Shown here: positions 10,161 to 22,860 of the stretch, piece by piece
Position numbering within the stretch: the first letter of the stretch is position 1
Layout: each line of letters begins with the position of its first letter
DNA from: Pyrrhosoma nymphula
Taxonomy: Eukaryota > Arthropoda > Insecta > Odonata > Coenagrionidae
Reading direction: 5' to 3'
DNA length: 64,000 nt
NCBI GenBank assembly: GCA_963573305.1
Contig: OY754332.1
Coordinates: forward strand, 52,489,559-52,553,558
The notes under the pieces: model-generated
Told to the model about the DNA's origin: nothing
Seen by the model: the letters and a program-made list of their open reading frames with translations, nothing else
Databases searched by the model: none
Translations under genes and position numbers: made by a program

Positions 10161-10960
10161 TTATTTCTTACATTTATTTTTGCGTGATCTGTGCATTCCC
10201 ATGAGTAAATGTTTTGAGCATCTACGTTGTTCTATCATGAATAAATTATGTAGGGCCACTCGAATAATGCCATATGCATAAGTTACAATTATTTTATAAG
10301 GAAGGGGTTGGCCGAGAAAGTCATGGGTGATGGTTTTCGCTTTTGCATGCAAAAATCTTTTATGCTGACTGGATGTTTTGATTCCTGGGGTTATCCATTT
10401 CATTGGAATACTGGCTTGTTTTCGATGAACTGTCTTGGAAATTAGTGGAATTACAAAATCAAATAAGTTCATTAAGTGTCTGAGAAAGTTGTCATAATTC
10501 TCGCTTGCATTGTCACTTCACAGAAGATCCGACCAATTGGTTAGTCCAACAAGATATTTAAATGTCTCCATATTTTCGTCACTGTAGTCCCTAACATTTT
10601 ACTTGCCATTTTCTTTCTTGTAATTAAGATTAATAGGTAAGGTTATATAAGTAAAGCTTTTTGATCAGATAGACCTGGTTCTAAAGTACATAGTTTTTTT
10701 CCAGTACACTTCATATTTGTGATCATATTATCTATGTAAGTACTAGTAAGAACAGTTTCCCTGGTAGGCAAGTCAAAATTTTCTTCATACCCAAATGATT
10801 GTAGGATATTCATAAATTTGTCAGAGGACGATTGCCTAGATTGATTTGTTGATTTCGACGGCTGGTTTTCTGTGGTACTGTTGTTACAGCATATTGTGTT
10901 CAATAAATCTATATTACAATCTGTGGCTAAGAGGATACTTTTTCTTTATGCTTTGTCTCT
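10161..10960 (-). pseudogene. Non-LTR retrotransposon relic, endonuclease and linker
   Basis: Two minus-strand frames (10643-10903 and 10161-10472) read like the end of an APE-type endonuclease and the linker to the reverse transcriptase of a Jockey/CR1-group LINE. Visible blocks are LPTRETVLTSTYIDNMIT followed by a GLSDQKA block (the usual SDH is changed to SDQ), then KWITPGIKTSS with a basic stretch after it. Frame changes and stops separate the parts. Reverse transcriptase is absent, so this is a decayed fragment. The family is inferred from motif order only. Confidence 0.6.
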
Positions 10961-12229
10961 TCTTCGAATACCCTTATCATTTTAAGGCATGAATTCGTAG
11001 GTTACTCTAGTGAATCAACGGTGTGCAAATGTTGTTAGATATATGTTGATGAATATTGGGGGCATTTAAATGGGGATTGTTTTTTGTGATTTGGATTCTG
11101 TTTCTCATATGTAATTCTATTCTTGATTCCCATGCTTAGGCTATTCGAGGGTAATTCACTAATTCGTGTAATTGAAAATATTGTTTAAATAGCAAAATTG
11201 TGGGGTTGACTTAACTCCACAGCCTTTATAAAAGTACCAATCCATTGGGTGAGCAGTTTTTACACTTCAGGGCAGGCTTGTGACTGAAATAAGTAATTTT
11301 CCTAGTGAAACAAAAATAACTAACCAGACAAAAACCTTGAATATATGCAGTTGATTAATTTTTTTACTTGTGAAGTAATTGCTTATCTCAACTTATCATG
11401 ATTGCTTTCCTGCATCTGGTCTACCGGCTTCTACTCTTATAATTTCAAACAAAATTCGGATTGTAATTCTTAAGTTATTTGCATCTAATGAAAGAAAGTT
11501 GATCACTTTAATTAGTCGTAAGAACTTAATGAATTATTTGGGCGTCATAAGTGCATAAAGTTTACTTTCCGAAGGCCCATACTTTTTTTGGTCAGAAAAT
11601 GGAAATTCGGTCACTCGTGTTTACACCACTCAGCAGCTGTAAATAAGAACGTGCAGTAGTCCGGTTTGGTCGCAAAGGATGCGATCGATCATCTCGGTAA
11701 GTAGCATTTGCCGCGATCTCTCTTAAGTGGTGTTGGCTCAGATCGGTAGGTGGTAGACGCGATCGAGGTAAGTTTTGTCACGCCCCATCATCCATTAAAA
11801 GTTTCCATACTTTCAAAGTATTTTTTGTGCCATAACTATTTTGCTAATATCACTCACAGCTGTCAAAGAGAATTTGCATCATACCCTTGAACTAGAACTG
11901 ATCTCTCTTCTCAGTAGGACATAGTTGCCCCAATCAAGACAAGGTTGTGATTCACGCCCCATCATCATTCGCTATATTGTATCAATCTATATCGACGAAA
12001 TGGATCCACTTAAAGGGTGTGTTGCACGGGGTGACTCGGGGAACCGGAATAGTAGGTACGTGGCAACGAAGCGTGTTTCGTTTGGGGCAATTGTGTCTTA
12101 CCGAGATTGATCGCACCCGGGAAATTAATGTCGTCTCATCCCAGCATAATTCTTTGCCTCAGTATTTTTTCCCGATATTTATCTAGGATCAGAAACATGC
12201 TTGGCGTCACATGCATTATCGCGTCCATG
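10961..12229. other. Non-coding; two good splice donors near 11700-11770
   Basis: No coding frame is supported. GATCATCTCG followed by GTAAGTAG (donor near 11697) and GCGATCGAG followed by GTAAGTTT (near 11768) look like alternative splice donors of an untranslated exon on the plus strand. A possible acceptor CTCTCTTCTCAG ends near 11913. CACGCCCCATCATC occurs at about 11780 and again at 11953. All of this is weak. Confidence 0.25.
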
Positions 12230-12680
12230 GACGCTGTTAAAACATTAGAGACGGTCCCCAATGAGGACCCTACACAAACGCTTATCGGTAGGGCAGACAA
12301 CGCCTCAAGGAACCTTATTTGAGCGTCCGTGAAACCCCAACTGAATGCCATATGAATCCCCAACACCCGGCTCCACTAAGCGTTTTCAATGCTCAACGAA
12401 CGCCCACGAACCGCTGTAAAAGCAATTTTGGAGAACGCGCAACGACGCCTAAGAAAACCTCACCAATCCAATGAGCGTTCACGGAGCGCCCAGGAAACGC
12501 CAAGGAATCTTTAGGAAACGCTTAAAAAATGCCCAAAGCGTTCACAATTGTGTTCAATGAACGCCTTATTGAGCATTAGCCCAGGATTTACGACGCCTTA
12601 CGAAAGCTTAGAAAGACGCTTAACAAATGCCGAATGCCCTCTCAAAAACCTCCAGGGCCCACAGTGACTGCTCACTTCTA
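12230..12680. repeat. Degenerate repeat rich in AACGCC-like words
   Basis: Words such as AACGCC, AAACGC, GAGCGTT and AAGCGTT recur every 10-30 bases through this 450-bp stretch on both strands, against an AT-rich background. It looks like an eroded short-period satellite. A fixed period could not be established by eye. Confidence 0.4.
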
Positions 12681-15600
12681 TCTCCATGAAACCTTATTTT
12701 AATGATCCATAACCAGCACGAGGCATCTATAGGAAAGGAACCAGACATGGTCGTAGTTCAATGAGCATTTCACTTACACAAACCTATTAAAAACGGTTCA
12801 ACAACCATCAACATTTTAAGTACCTCCTATAATTAATTGCTTACATTTAATCATAATAAAGACAAATGTCATTTTCATTGGATAGGATATCAAGGAAAGG
12901 ATTTCAATACATATAGGCGTAAACAGCGTAGAGTACTTAATATTGAAAAATATTTTGAGACATTTTTTTTAGGACAATAGTGCCAAAATCAATTAAAATA
13001 TAAAAGGTCCTGAAAATAGTCATAACCTTTATCGTGAATAAAAATGTACCTATACATAAAATTAAAATACTTGTTTTGCAAGTTTCCCAAATGATTATGA
13101 ATTATTTAAAGCTACTGATAAAAGACAACATTTCACCATTATGTCTTCAATTCTTTTCACTCGCGAAAACGCAGCTTATGACTGGCCATTGTTCAATATG
13201 GATTGTTACCAAAGAAGTATTTATTACAGACTCTCTCTAAGGTTGCCCTTTTCAATGAGGCCTCATGACATCATACGTATTGTTTCACGATTCCGCATAA
13301 ACGCCTTTAAAATGATATATTTGACATCAGCGGTTTTACAGGCAGACATTTTAGATTCAAAGTATGTATAGCTGTTTCACACGCCTAAAAACATGCATTG
13401 TGAATGAATGTATACTCCTGCATTTATTAAGTCGGTAAAAATTGTTTCAAATTCATTTAGCTGAACCTTAACCTGAATAATGTATGTTACTCTAACCAAA
13501 ATTCTGATTACTGCATCAAATAATACATATAAAAGAGGAAGAAAACGTAATTTTTTCCGACTACGTTAATGTTGAAGTTGACTGTGAAATAAAGGACTGT
13601 TGCCGTGGAAAGGTTTAGGGAGACTACCTATTTTTTTATTAAATTTGATTATTCCGCACACTTGTTAAACACCCAACCGCATTAACCAAAAATATTGCAA
13701 GAGATAACTGGAGGTTTACCACTCAATTCGAGCACAAGTAAAAGAAATCGGTTAATATTTTGATATTTTAATGAATTGAATACGATAGCATTGCACTCGG
13801 CAAAATGGAAAATTCTGTATAAATTTATGAAAGGCATGTAAATTTAAGCCACCGGTGTTCAAATACAGTTATATAGGTACGAACAAGAAAACATTTTTGT
13901 TACTATCTACCCTGTAGACATTCAAACACAACTTAGGTACTGTATACGCTGCATATCTCTTGGTCAAACTGTTCCTAAAAATGGAGGGTGACAGACTGCC
14001 ACTTACGAAATTTTATACAAAGATAACAATGGTTTACAAAATAAAACGTTTTCTGTCGCACAAAGAAAAATGTCTGATCATAATAGGACCTATAACTTCT
14101 TAAATTCCCGTGAATTAAGAGCTTAATGAGATATTAGTACAGATATAGAGGGGCTGTATTGCCGACGTTTGCTGTACCGATTCCTGGTTTAGTGATGTTG
14201 ACTAACGGTTTAATATTTCGACAAGTACGTTTCTCATTTTTCTCTTTCAGTCTTCAACTGCCTCCAAATCCAATCGAATTATCAGCCATGATTTAATTTA
14301 TGAAAGATGAGAACCTTGTAGGATGCACGAAAAGCACCCGATCAATACATACCAACAACATGGAAGCAAGGTCACAACTGTAATTAGAGTGAATATCGAT
14401 ATCGTTAATTTTTTTTACAGCATCCGCGCAAATGAAGGAAGTCTGCGTTCACCGCTAAAATAATGCAGCAGCGACATTGCCGCTTACCGCTTATGTGGTG
14501 AACTTCGTCTTCATCGAAATATCCCACTCTCCAGCAACAATATTTCAACCATAAACTCGGAAATTCATGGTGAATCAAATATCTGCGTGCAACGTTATAA
14601 CATGGTGCGGGGATACTTCTTCTAAAAATATCAGTAGAAAGGGAAACACATGTATGCTTCAAAATACCTTATTTGCAATTGCTTTAGAGAAGCGAGGAAA
14701 ATTTTTTCATTCATTCTATAACGATGTAAAATATTTTATTATGGTGTGCTTTGATGCAACGTAAAAAAGTGACCAGGTTTTTCCACATAAATACATAAGA
14801 ACTACATTTTGATTGTGTTATATTAAAGGTTGCAAACATATTTGGACACCCTTAGTAAGAAAATGGCACTTACACTGAGAATACAGGTACACCCTGTACA
14901 CTGCGGCACAAAACACGTGATAGCGTGTGAGTGTTACGGGACAAGTAAAAGATGCCCCTTCAGATATCTCCTTAGGTGACATCAATTTTTAAGAGGTGAA
15001 ATTAAAGCAAAGGCCTAGCCTGAAGGTAAGAAATCTCATTTCAGGAAACGAAACGTGTATCATCAGAGTGCTTAGCATATCTATCCTCTTCTCATCTCAG
15101 CGTCCGTGATTTGAAAGCTCGGAAGCCATCACGGTATCAAGACTTTCGTAAAAGACAATATAGTCTGTTTTCATTATTCCAGTGTGAAGGCATCTTTTTA
15201 GTTTTTTTAAACTAAAAATTAGTATTTAATTTGTATTTTCATCGCCACGTGCATCGTTCATATTTCACTAATTGTACATATATATTTATGCGAAAGAACT
15301 AAAAAGGAATAACTTCACAAGCTTGAACTGAAGAAAACTAAAACACTGCGAAGACACGTTAGCAGCCGATAATTTTCTGCAGCCTTGCGGAACCTCCGCA
15401 GACATACACTATGGTGTCAGCACACACGACTGTGAAAGAGCGCCAAGAGTGGGAGGAAATTTGGACGAAATGCGTATCTCGATAGATAAAGTTTCTGAGG
15501 ACACATTCTATCCATATACATTCTTATTTCTATATTTACATATATGTATATATAAAGAAGAATGTTTGTCTGTCGTTTGTCTGTATGGTTTTTATACACA

Positions 15601-16880
15601 TCTGCAGTTTTACTCTGATAGTGCTGCAATTTTGCAGACTAATAGTTTCAGACAGGAGGAAAATCACAGGCTATTTTAAATTTATTATTTGGGTTATGTG
15701 TAGTGGTTTAATTGTCAGCTTTTTGAAATTATTTCCGCTCAAGATAGAGGGTTGCAATTTTTTTAATCGGATGGCTTAATAAATCAAGTTTCTAATTCTT
15801 TGAATTGATTTTCTTTTAAGCTTCCTAATCGTCTGAATATCATGTTTTTAGCTAAAAAAATCTCACATTTTTCTCTGAAATCAGAAACAACATATTTCCT
15901 TTATTTATTCTCGAGTGTTATTGTATCGTATGGCTTCATCAATTCTCTTTTCTAATCTATGGTGGCAATGGATAAGTAGTCAGGTAGGCGATGCGTGGAT
16001 CGATCTGTGCAGAAAGAACCAACGGATTCCCGGGATTAATGATCTCATTCTTAATGTTCCTCTAACAACCTTCTAGGTTATAGTTGGTCTAAGCAGCCGC
16101 AAGAGTGTGTGATAGAAAAGATTAGGACACCATCCAATAGAAGGAATATACCTAATATAAGAAAAATGAGTGTGGAAATAAGGAGATGATTAGTTGAGTG
16201 AGTTTTTCAAGAAACAAGTATCCTGTACTGCTTTTGTTGTAGCCGTGAATAGCGTGAGGGGTGACAGGATACCAGAAGTTATTAGTCAATCACTTCCATC
16301 ACTTGGGTTTTCTCCGTCCGAGAAACGTAGCGCTCGAACACGCACATTTTCGAAATTGCTTAACTGTCCAAGGCAGCAGACATTTTTGTGCTAACACTTT
16401 CATGTATTTACGAGTGCAATTTGAAACATTCCCTACCTTAAGTTATCTACGTTATCTAAACAATTAATGTTACAAAGGAAAGAATTTATCTGATTTCGCT
16501 TGGTTTTGGGCAGTTTTTCAACATTTAATCGCATGTAGATAGGGTAGGATATTTTTTAATTTGGACAAAAATTTGCTAACAGTACAACAAAAAGTAACTT
16601 TTCCACCCTGAGGCGTTTGGAGTTAAAAGAAGAGGAAATCGACCCTAATGCACACTTGTACGATACATAATCCATTTTAAGTGGATATGAATGCTATTAG
16701 TACCACATTCCGTATCAGAGTCAGTAAACTCATTCAATGCTGGTTAAAAAAGCAAATCGCGTGACGTAAGAATGCAAATATTGTTTATATATGACCATGA
16801 AAACTATTTTAATTTGAATTATTTTCTTTGCAAAACCATTGATTTGGTTGAATTTTAGTATTTAAAATATTTTTAGTGCC
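12681..16880. other. Long AT-rich stretch, no gene recognised
   Basis: Frames in this region are short, AT-driven and without domains (for example plus-strand 13141-13371 and 15449-15679). No transposon terminus or RNA gene was recognised. Confidence 0.4.
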
Positions 16881-16888
16881 GTCGCACT

Positions 16889-16985
16889 TAACCTTTAAGC
16901 GAGAAAGCATAAATTGTTGCATATCCTATGAAGTGGGGTCAAATTTGACCCAAAATATTTTTTATTATTATTTATACGTGACTCA
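16889..16985 (+). mobile_element. Possible piggyBac-type terminus fragment
   Basis: TTAACCTTTAAGCGAGAAAG is followed 30 bases later by the palindrome GGGTCAAATTTGACCC. A TTAA target with a pyrimidine-rich start and an internal palindrome of this kind is seen in piggyBac-like MITEs. No matching right end was found, so it is at best half an element. Confidence 0.3.
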
Positions 16986-17109
16986 TTGGGAAATTACTTT
17001 TTTTATTATTTCTTCTGCATTAAGTTTATTATATTGTTACGCTGATTTTCAAATCAATATCTTTTATCAAATTCGCCACATAATCTCTAATACTATTTAT
17101 ACTTAACAT

Positions 17110-17215
17110 TTAAGGTGTAAATTCAACAGAGATACTTAGTGACTAATTTATGTTTATTTACTGTGGTATATTTCAACGGAGATATATTGTGATTAATTTA
17201 TATGTATATATTATA
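17110..17215. repeat. Two diverged direct copies of a 48-bp unit
   Basis: TTCAACAGAGATACTTAGTG at about 17125 recurs in diverged form (TTCAACGGAGATATATTGTG) about 48 bp downstream. Both copies continue into TAATTTATNT. It is a small tandem duplication. Confidence 0.55.
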
Positions 17216-17469
17216 GCATCTTCAGCTTTGTTGATTCCAATTACAGGTTTTACATGAAAAAACAGGAGTCATCATCTTTACATCAATGGCAAATTCTAAC
17301 TGAATCACAATAGTAGCTATGAAATGAAAACTGCCCTTTTGAAAACCACTCTCCTCTGACGTAAATAGCGTTACTGAAGAAATTAAACTGTATCGGGAGA
17401 GATATGGTGGAACAGTATATTATAATAAATAAAGAAGCTGTTGTACTGTCCACATTTTTACTTTAAATT

Positions 17470-17505
17470 CGACGTGTATCAACGCCTCGGCGTCCTCATC
17501 AGGAC
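17470..17505 (-). ncRNA. Hammerhead ribozyme-like terminus of the Penelope element
   Basis: The minus strand reads CTGATGA (plus 17496-17502), a short stem made of ACGCC and GGCGT, then GATAC where the core needs GAAAC. Penelope-like elements are known to carry hammerhead motifs in their termini. One core base is substituted, so cleavage activity is doubtful. Confidence 0.55.
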
Positions 17506-17729
17506 AACTGAACATTTAACAAACAACAGGCCTTTTTATATAGTCGGTAGGAAAGGAATAGGGGAGTGGGGAGGGGTTAAAAGTGGAGTCTAATCTCGTA
17601 TCCATAAACGGTGAAGTCGTTGGTTGAGGTAGGTGCGAGGAAGGAATATGAGGGGAGGGGGGTTTGACGGTTGGTGAATAACGTGTTGAGAAATGGAGGC
17701 GGGGGAGGAAAATTTGGTCGGTTCGTCGT

Positions 17730-18122
17730 TTAAATTTCAAGGGATAGGATGGGTGAAGGATATTCAAAATCAATAAAATTTATAAGTACTGTCTTATTCT
17801 TCTTTCGCTGGATAATCTCCAACCGTTGTAATGCGTCCATGAGCTGACCCTTGGATTCCACACTGAGCACTCTTAATGTGACGTTGCACTGGTGAGATTG
17901 TTCCAGTAAATGCTTAGCTAAAAAAGATTTTGGATTGTTGTTCAAGAAGCGCTTTCGATGTGCACTAATCCTCGTTTCAAAGTTACGTCCCGTCTGACCG
18001 ACATACACTGCGTTGCAGGGGTCACACTTCACTTCGTATACTCCTGACTTTCGAATTTTTTCACAAGGGTCTTTTGTTTTTTCCAAAATGCTCTTAAGGA
18101 ACATAGATGTATAGAAGGCCAC
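17730..18122 (-). pseudogene. GIY-YIG endonuclease domain of a Penelope-like element
   Basis: A 130-residue frame with SGVYEVKCDPCNAVYVGQTG (the GIY-YIG pair as GVY and YVG), a catalytic-type arginine in TRISAHRKRF, and the downstream KSFLAKHLLEQSH motif. In Penelope-like elements this nuclease follows the reverse transcriptase and nicks target DNA. The frame is open, but the protein has lost its connection with the reverse transcriptase about 550 bp upstream. Confidence 0.85.
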
Positions 18123-18666
18123 ATTAAATCTGTCTATGGGAATTCATTTCATAGCTATATAGGAATCAGATCCGATGAATGGTAGATTCACCCATTTTTT
18201 TCTTTTTTACGTCTTCGCTAGCCTGAAGGGACGTCATAGATCGGATGGTGTTGATTTTTGTTTTCCGATTTAGTATACTATCTACCATCGAGTCGTCGTA
18301 CCCATTCACGCGAGCTATGTAACGGATTGTTTCCATTTCTTTCTCAAATTATTGTCTTGTAAAAACTCTATGAATCATTGACTTGAAGGCCGCTAGTTTG
18401 TGGTTCATTTCGTGGCTAGAGTCGGACGAGATGACGTGATCCGTGGCTGTTGCTTTTGGCTACAAGGCGAAACTGTGCTTATCCTGAATTATAGATATTT
18501 CTAAGTCTAAAAAAATAATCTTCTCTCCGGACTCCAATTCCATAGTAAAATTGATAAGATAGTGTAAAGAGTTTTAAAAAATTTTAAAAAGCTGAAACTT
18601 GACGATTGCTCCCTGTCTAACAACGTAAAATATCGTCAACTTATCTGTGCCAGTAAAAATATTTTT

Positions 18667-18981
18667 TTAACGGCTGGCCTGTGATTTAAAATATTTTTTC
18701 TCAAAATCGTCCATAAAAATCTCCGCCAACAGAGGAGAAAGGGGAGATCCTATTGCTAGCCCTTCCTCTTGAGAATAAAATGTCCCATCAAATAGAATGT
18801 AATTTTGTCTCGTGCATGTTGCCATTAGGTTAAATATCTCGTCACTCGTCACTTGGTTAAAAACTGAATTACTTAAAATTTCCTTGGCAATACTTAGAGC
18901 CTCGTCTACTGATACCGAAGTGAAGAGATTTTTTATTTCAAAGGAAACTAGATTTGGGGAGTAAAGACTTATTTTTGTCAA
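18667..18981 (-). pseudogene. Penelope-like reverse transcriptase fragment
   Basis: 104 residues with the block SFEIKNLFTSVSVDEAL (normally FDVxxLFTSVP) and GLAIGSPLSPLLAEIFM, a Penelope reverse transcriptase signature. The YxDD box expected downstream is not in this frame. It is a fragment only. Confidence 0.8.
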
Positions 18982-19386
18982 CTAATATTCTTTTTGAAAG
19001 CGAAATCTCTGTTATATGTAAAAATCCGCAACATGTTCTTAGTCTTGTAGTTCGTTTCGGACTATCAATTAATTTTTTAATGTTTTTTTCAAAGAGCTTC
19101 TTACTCTTTTCTAAAGTAAGTTATGCAAGTAAGCCAGAAAATGCATTTTAGGAAGTACGTTTACAAGTTTTTCTTTGGTTTTATTAAGGCCGTAGACAGA
19201 TAGATGGTATTAGAATACACAATTAGCTACATGAATTTGTGAAATCCACATAAAATAATTTAATCGCTAGCACTGCGATTTGAAACTGGATCCCTCGAGT
19301 TCCCTTTACAAAAATTCACACAAGTATTCACTACTATAGGCCAGTCAGCATGACGTGCATTTTTTGTAAAATAATGGAATAACTTA

Positions 19387-19795
19387 TTGGGATTACTTAA
19401 AAGGAGTGAAGGAGATACCACCTCACTCGTGGCGAAACATCTCCTTATAGAGAATCATTCGTGTGATTTTGACCCGGAGATCGTCCACGTGGAGAGGAAA
19501 GGCCGAAGACTCGACGCTCTGGAAAAATTGGAAACTGTGCAAGAAGGAGGCATTCACTTAATGAATGAACAAACATTCACGAGCCACTCCCCACTCCTTG
19601 CCATCCCATTCTCCAAGTGCACAACCACATGACACATCCCCCCCCTTCCTCATCCACCCTTTTCCACTTCCCACCCCCACTCATCCGACCTGTATAAATA
19701 CAGCTCCTATTTTCCAAAACCACTCACTGTACTTGAAAATGACCTAACGGTCGAAACGCGTTGTACTTCAATAAATTTGTGGAAAAGTGCCATCT
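19387..19795 (+). mobile_element. Penelope-like 3' fragment with hammerhead-like terminus
   Basis: The frame 19387-19560 encodes SLVAKHLLIENHSCDFDP followed by a RRLDALEKLET block, the C-terminal end of a Penelope GIY-YIG protein. After a C-rich spacer come a stem GACC-TAAC-GGTC at 19741-19752, then GAAAC and AATAAATTTGTGG. This is the 3' hammerhead core and tail also seen at other Penelope termini in the window. The 5' core half (CTTGAAAATGA) is degenerate. Confidence 0.7.
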
Positions 19796-19804
19796 CTCTT
19801 TCCA

Positions 19805-20720
19805 TTAAATCAGAACTCAAAGTGTTAGGGTGAGAAACGTTCTGTCTGATAATATTAATGTATCTTCTGGCGTTCCACAAGGAAGCGTACTTGGACCCCT
19901 TTTGTTTTTAATATACACAAATGACATAGCCAAAAATATCCATAGCAGAATCCGAATGTTTGCAGACGATTGTGTCATTTACAGGGAAGAAAAGACGAAG
20001 AACTCCTGCAAAACGATTTAAATGCATTAGAGCACTGGGAAAAAACAAATGGAATGATCATAAATATCAATAAAACAAATCTCATGAGGTCTGACAGGAC
20101 ACAAAAACTTGTAGAAAGCAAATATACGCTTGGGGGTGATTCACTTGATGAAGAAAATTTTTTTAAATACTTAGGAGTTACTTTGACATCTGATTTAAAC
20201 TGGGGACCGCAGGTGGATAGAGTTGCAACGAAGGCATCCAAGATTCTAAATTTTGTTATGCGGATATTGCAGGAAAGCACGCTTTACACAAGAAGAGTTC
20301 GCATATAAGACACTTGTGCGTCCCATTCTAGAGTATGGGGCCGCGGTCTGGGACCCTCATCTTTCGGGGCAGATATAAACCATAGAAAAGATCCAAAGGA
20401 GGGCGGAAAGGTTTGTAATGGGAAATTATAATAGAGAAGCCAGTGTTATTGCAATGATCACTAAATTAGGCTGGGAATCGCTGAGAGAGAGGAGGAATAT
20501 CTCGCGGCTGAAGGCCATATATAAAGCATATGTTGGGGAAACTGCCTGGGGGGATATCACAGGGAGGCTAAGATATCCGGCTTACTTCTCTAGGAAGGAC
20601 CATGGGTTTAAAATCGGGCCCCCAAATAGAGAACTAACTGGGGGAAATTCTCCCTCTTGAACAGCGGGGTGGAAGCATGGAATGGCTTAGGTGCAAATGT
20701 TTTTAATCCATGTCCGAATA
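19805..20720 (+). pseudogene. LINE reverse transcriptase, C-terminal half
   Basis: Motifs in order: SSGVPQGSVLGPLLFLIY (block 4), MFADDCVIY (catalytic box FADD), then a frame change near 19980-20020. Next comes a KYLGVTLTSDLNWG thumb-like block, another frame change near 20308, RPILEYGAAVWDP, and a final block LGWESLRERRNISRL typical of arthropod CR1/Jockey-group elements. It is broken into at least three frames and not functional. Confidence 0.75.
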
Positions 20721-20899
20721 ATGTCAGGTGCTTCACAATAAGACTAATGTACCATGAGAAAGACCATGACATGTATTTGTATTGGTTTTTTTCAATGAAC
20801 ATGTATTATCTAATACCTTTATATGTATTTTAAGTTACCACCTGATCATAGTGTCAATTTGTAACTGTATTATATAATAATAATTAATGTCATTATTTA

Positions 20900-21300
20900 G
20901 GAATATGCAATCTAGTTATAAGCCTTTCCTTCTTTTCAATATTGGCGAGGTCACAGGGCAGAAATGAGTGCCCTCGTTCAGGAAAATTGTGTGTAATTTA
21001 CTGAAATCGATTTGAATGTGTTGGACTGAACATACATTGCACCAGTATTTTTGTTTTGCGACGCACAGTTTTCTGAATACAGTACAAGTTGAGTGGTATG
21101 AGGGGAAAATGAACTGTTTAGATACCAGTCCATGTAGGAAATTACTTCATCGGAACCCTTTTTGCCATCACAGTCTTTATACGTTAACATCTGTGCCTTA
21201 CCATCTATGCAAGAGAGTACCTAGTAAAGATATACATCCATATAGTTGCACACAATTGAACATATCTGTTGAAGAAAGCATTGGAAGTGACAGATTTTAG
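20900..21300 (-). pseudogene. Fragment of a DUF7869-like protein
   Basis: The minus strand reads KDCDGKKGSDEVISYMDWYL, then LVLYSENCASQNKN, and about 45 residues later RGHSFLPCDLANIEKK. Blocks of the form LYSDNCxGQNKN and GHSxLPCD occur together in a large family of uncharacterised arthropod and cnidarian proteins often linked to mobile elements (DUF7869). The family assignment is from memory of these motifs. The frame is interrupted. Confidence 0.5.
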
Positions 21301-22079
21301 CCGTACAAACCAAATGCTAAACATGCAACATATTCATTATCACTTTCCCTATTATTTAGCTTCTTTTCTCAGTTATGTTTTATATAGGAAATTAGCTATC
21401 AATTCTGTAACATTTCCGTTTGTCTAGTTAATAATTGTTTTAGAGAGTCAAAAGCCTTTCAACCTTTGACTATGGGTTATAACCATTTAATTACGAAAAT
21501 GTACTTGGTGAATTTCATTCAAACCACGTTCTGTGATGCACAAAATATCTGGTTTTACTACGCAGAGAAATGATTAAATCTAACTTCTGAATGGATGTAT
21601 ACCGCTGGTTTTTAAGTCCTCTTTTAAGTTTTTCACTGCAAGTAATTTCTGATAGTTTTTCTGCTTGTCTATTACACGCCATTAATGCATAAAAGTTATA
21701 TAATCCTTAGTAGAAAACATCTGTGTACGCTCTTTGTCCTTCCCATACGACTTCCCTTTACAAAGATAACATTTTTTCCACCAACTTGCGTTTACAGGCA
21801 GTTCAAAAGCTAGTAACTAGCGCCAACCGTGGTTTCTCGACCGATGTAGAAAAGCTTACCAGGGTTAGTTCCAACTTGCGTTCACACGGCCAACTTCCAA
21901 CCTTTTATGGCTAACAAGCGTAGAAAGCTAGTTGTGTAAACGGAGCATTAGTCATTTCACAATTGCTCCTACCTTTCCTTTCCTTCTATTGGAGCAACAT
22001 TTATCCAAAGTCCAAGATTTAATTTAAGTGCATGTATCTATCTACTGCGCTGCAGTCACAGCTATTGAGTTAAATGGTC
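21301..22079. other. Non-coding; a directly repeated CCAACTTGCGTT word
   Basis: The word TCCAACTTGCGTTCACA near 21870 also occurs, slightly changed, near 21781. A word GTGTAAACGGAGCAT near 21940 resembles MITE ends of other insects. No complete element could be delimited. Confidence 0.3.
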
Positions 22080-22860
22080 AGAGAACCCATGCACCAAAAC
22101 AGACAAAAAAATCAGACTGCAATGGGTCCTCATAAACCCGCTTGGAGAACACGACTGGAAAAGAGCATCGACTACTTCAGGTCAAAGGCGGATGTAATTA
22201 ATGAATACCTGAAAGGAAATCAATCAAGAAAGTTAAAAAAACAAGGTGCGTAGCCTATGTATTAAATAAAACATAACACTTGATGACCGAAATAACTCTC
22301 AAAAACTTATTGAATTAATGGATACATTTAGGCAGAAAGCTAAACTAAAAAGGGCAAGACTAAGAAGGTATAATGAGCTAACTAAGAGAAAAACGCAAAA
22401 CTCTGTTCTGGAACCAAAAAAAGAGATTCTTTCGCCAACTGGAGCAATCACCAGAGAGCCAAATGAATCCAACAGGAAGCAGTCTAGACTCAAATCCATT
22501 CCAAAACCACCGGCAATCTTTATGGTCAGTGTCACAATGTTTCAACAATAGTGCAAAGAGGATAGAAGAAATACAGAAACAACAGGAGGGAGTACAGCTA
22601 ATGTATTTGGAGGGCTTCACTACTGAAGAAGTTATGTTAACCATCAAGAAGGCAAGCAACTGGAAGTCTCCGGGACCAGACAAGATACACAACTTCTGGA
22701 TAAAGTACTTTACTGGAACTCATTGACCCCTAGCTAAATGTTTTACTAAAATTCTGCAAGACCCAAAATTACTTACTCTTTATTTAACTGAAGGAAATAC
22801 ATATTTACTATATAAAAGGGGGACCCATCTCAACCACACAACTACAGACCCATTACATGC

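Larger units (their letters stand above)
17455..19150 (-). mobile_element. Penelope-like element, 5'-truncated and decayed
   Basis: A minus-strand fragment with a reverse transcriptase block at 18667-18981, a GIY-YIG endonuclease at 17730-18122 and a hammerhead-like terminus at 17470-17505. This order is specific to Penelope-like retroelements. Several stops and frame changes interrupt it and the first part of the reverse transcriptase is missing or unreadable beyond 18981. Confidence 0.8.
19270..20720 (+). mobile_element. LINE relic (CR1/Jockey group) interrupted by a Penelope fragment
   Basis: At 19325-19385 the plus strand encodes YRPVSMTCIFCKIME, reverse transcriptase block 2 of a LINE. 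The downstream blocks (SSGVPQGSVLGPLLFL, FADDCVIY) resume at about 19810. The gap is filled by the 3' end of a Penelope-like element. About 100 residues of reverse transcriptase normally found between these blocks are missing, so a deletion accompanied or followed the insertion. Confidence 0.65.

Noticed and set aside
15449..15679. Overlapping frames on both strands near 15.4-15.8 kb
   Set aside because: AT-driven composition, no splice signals in register and no domain.
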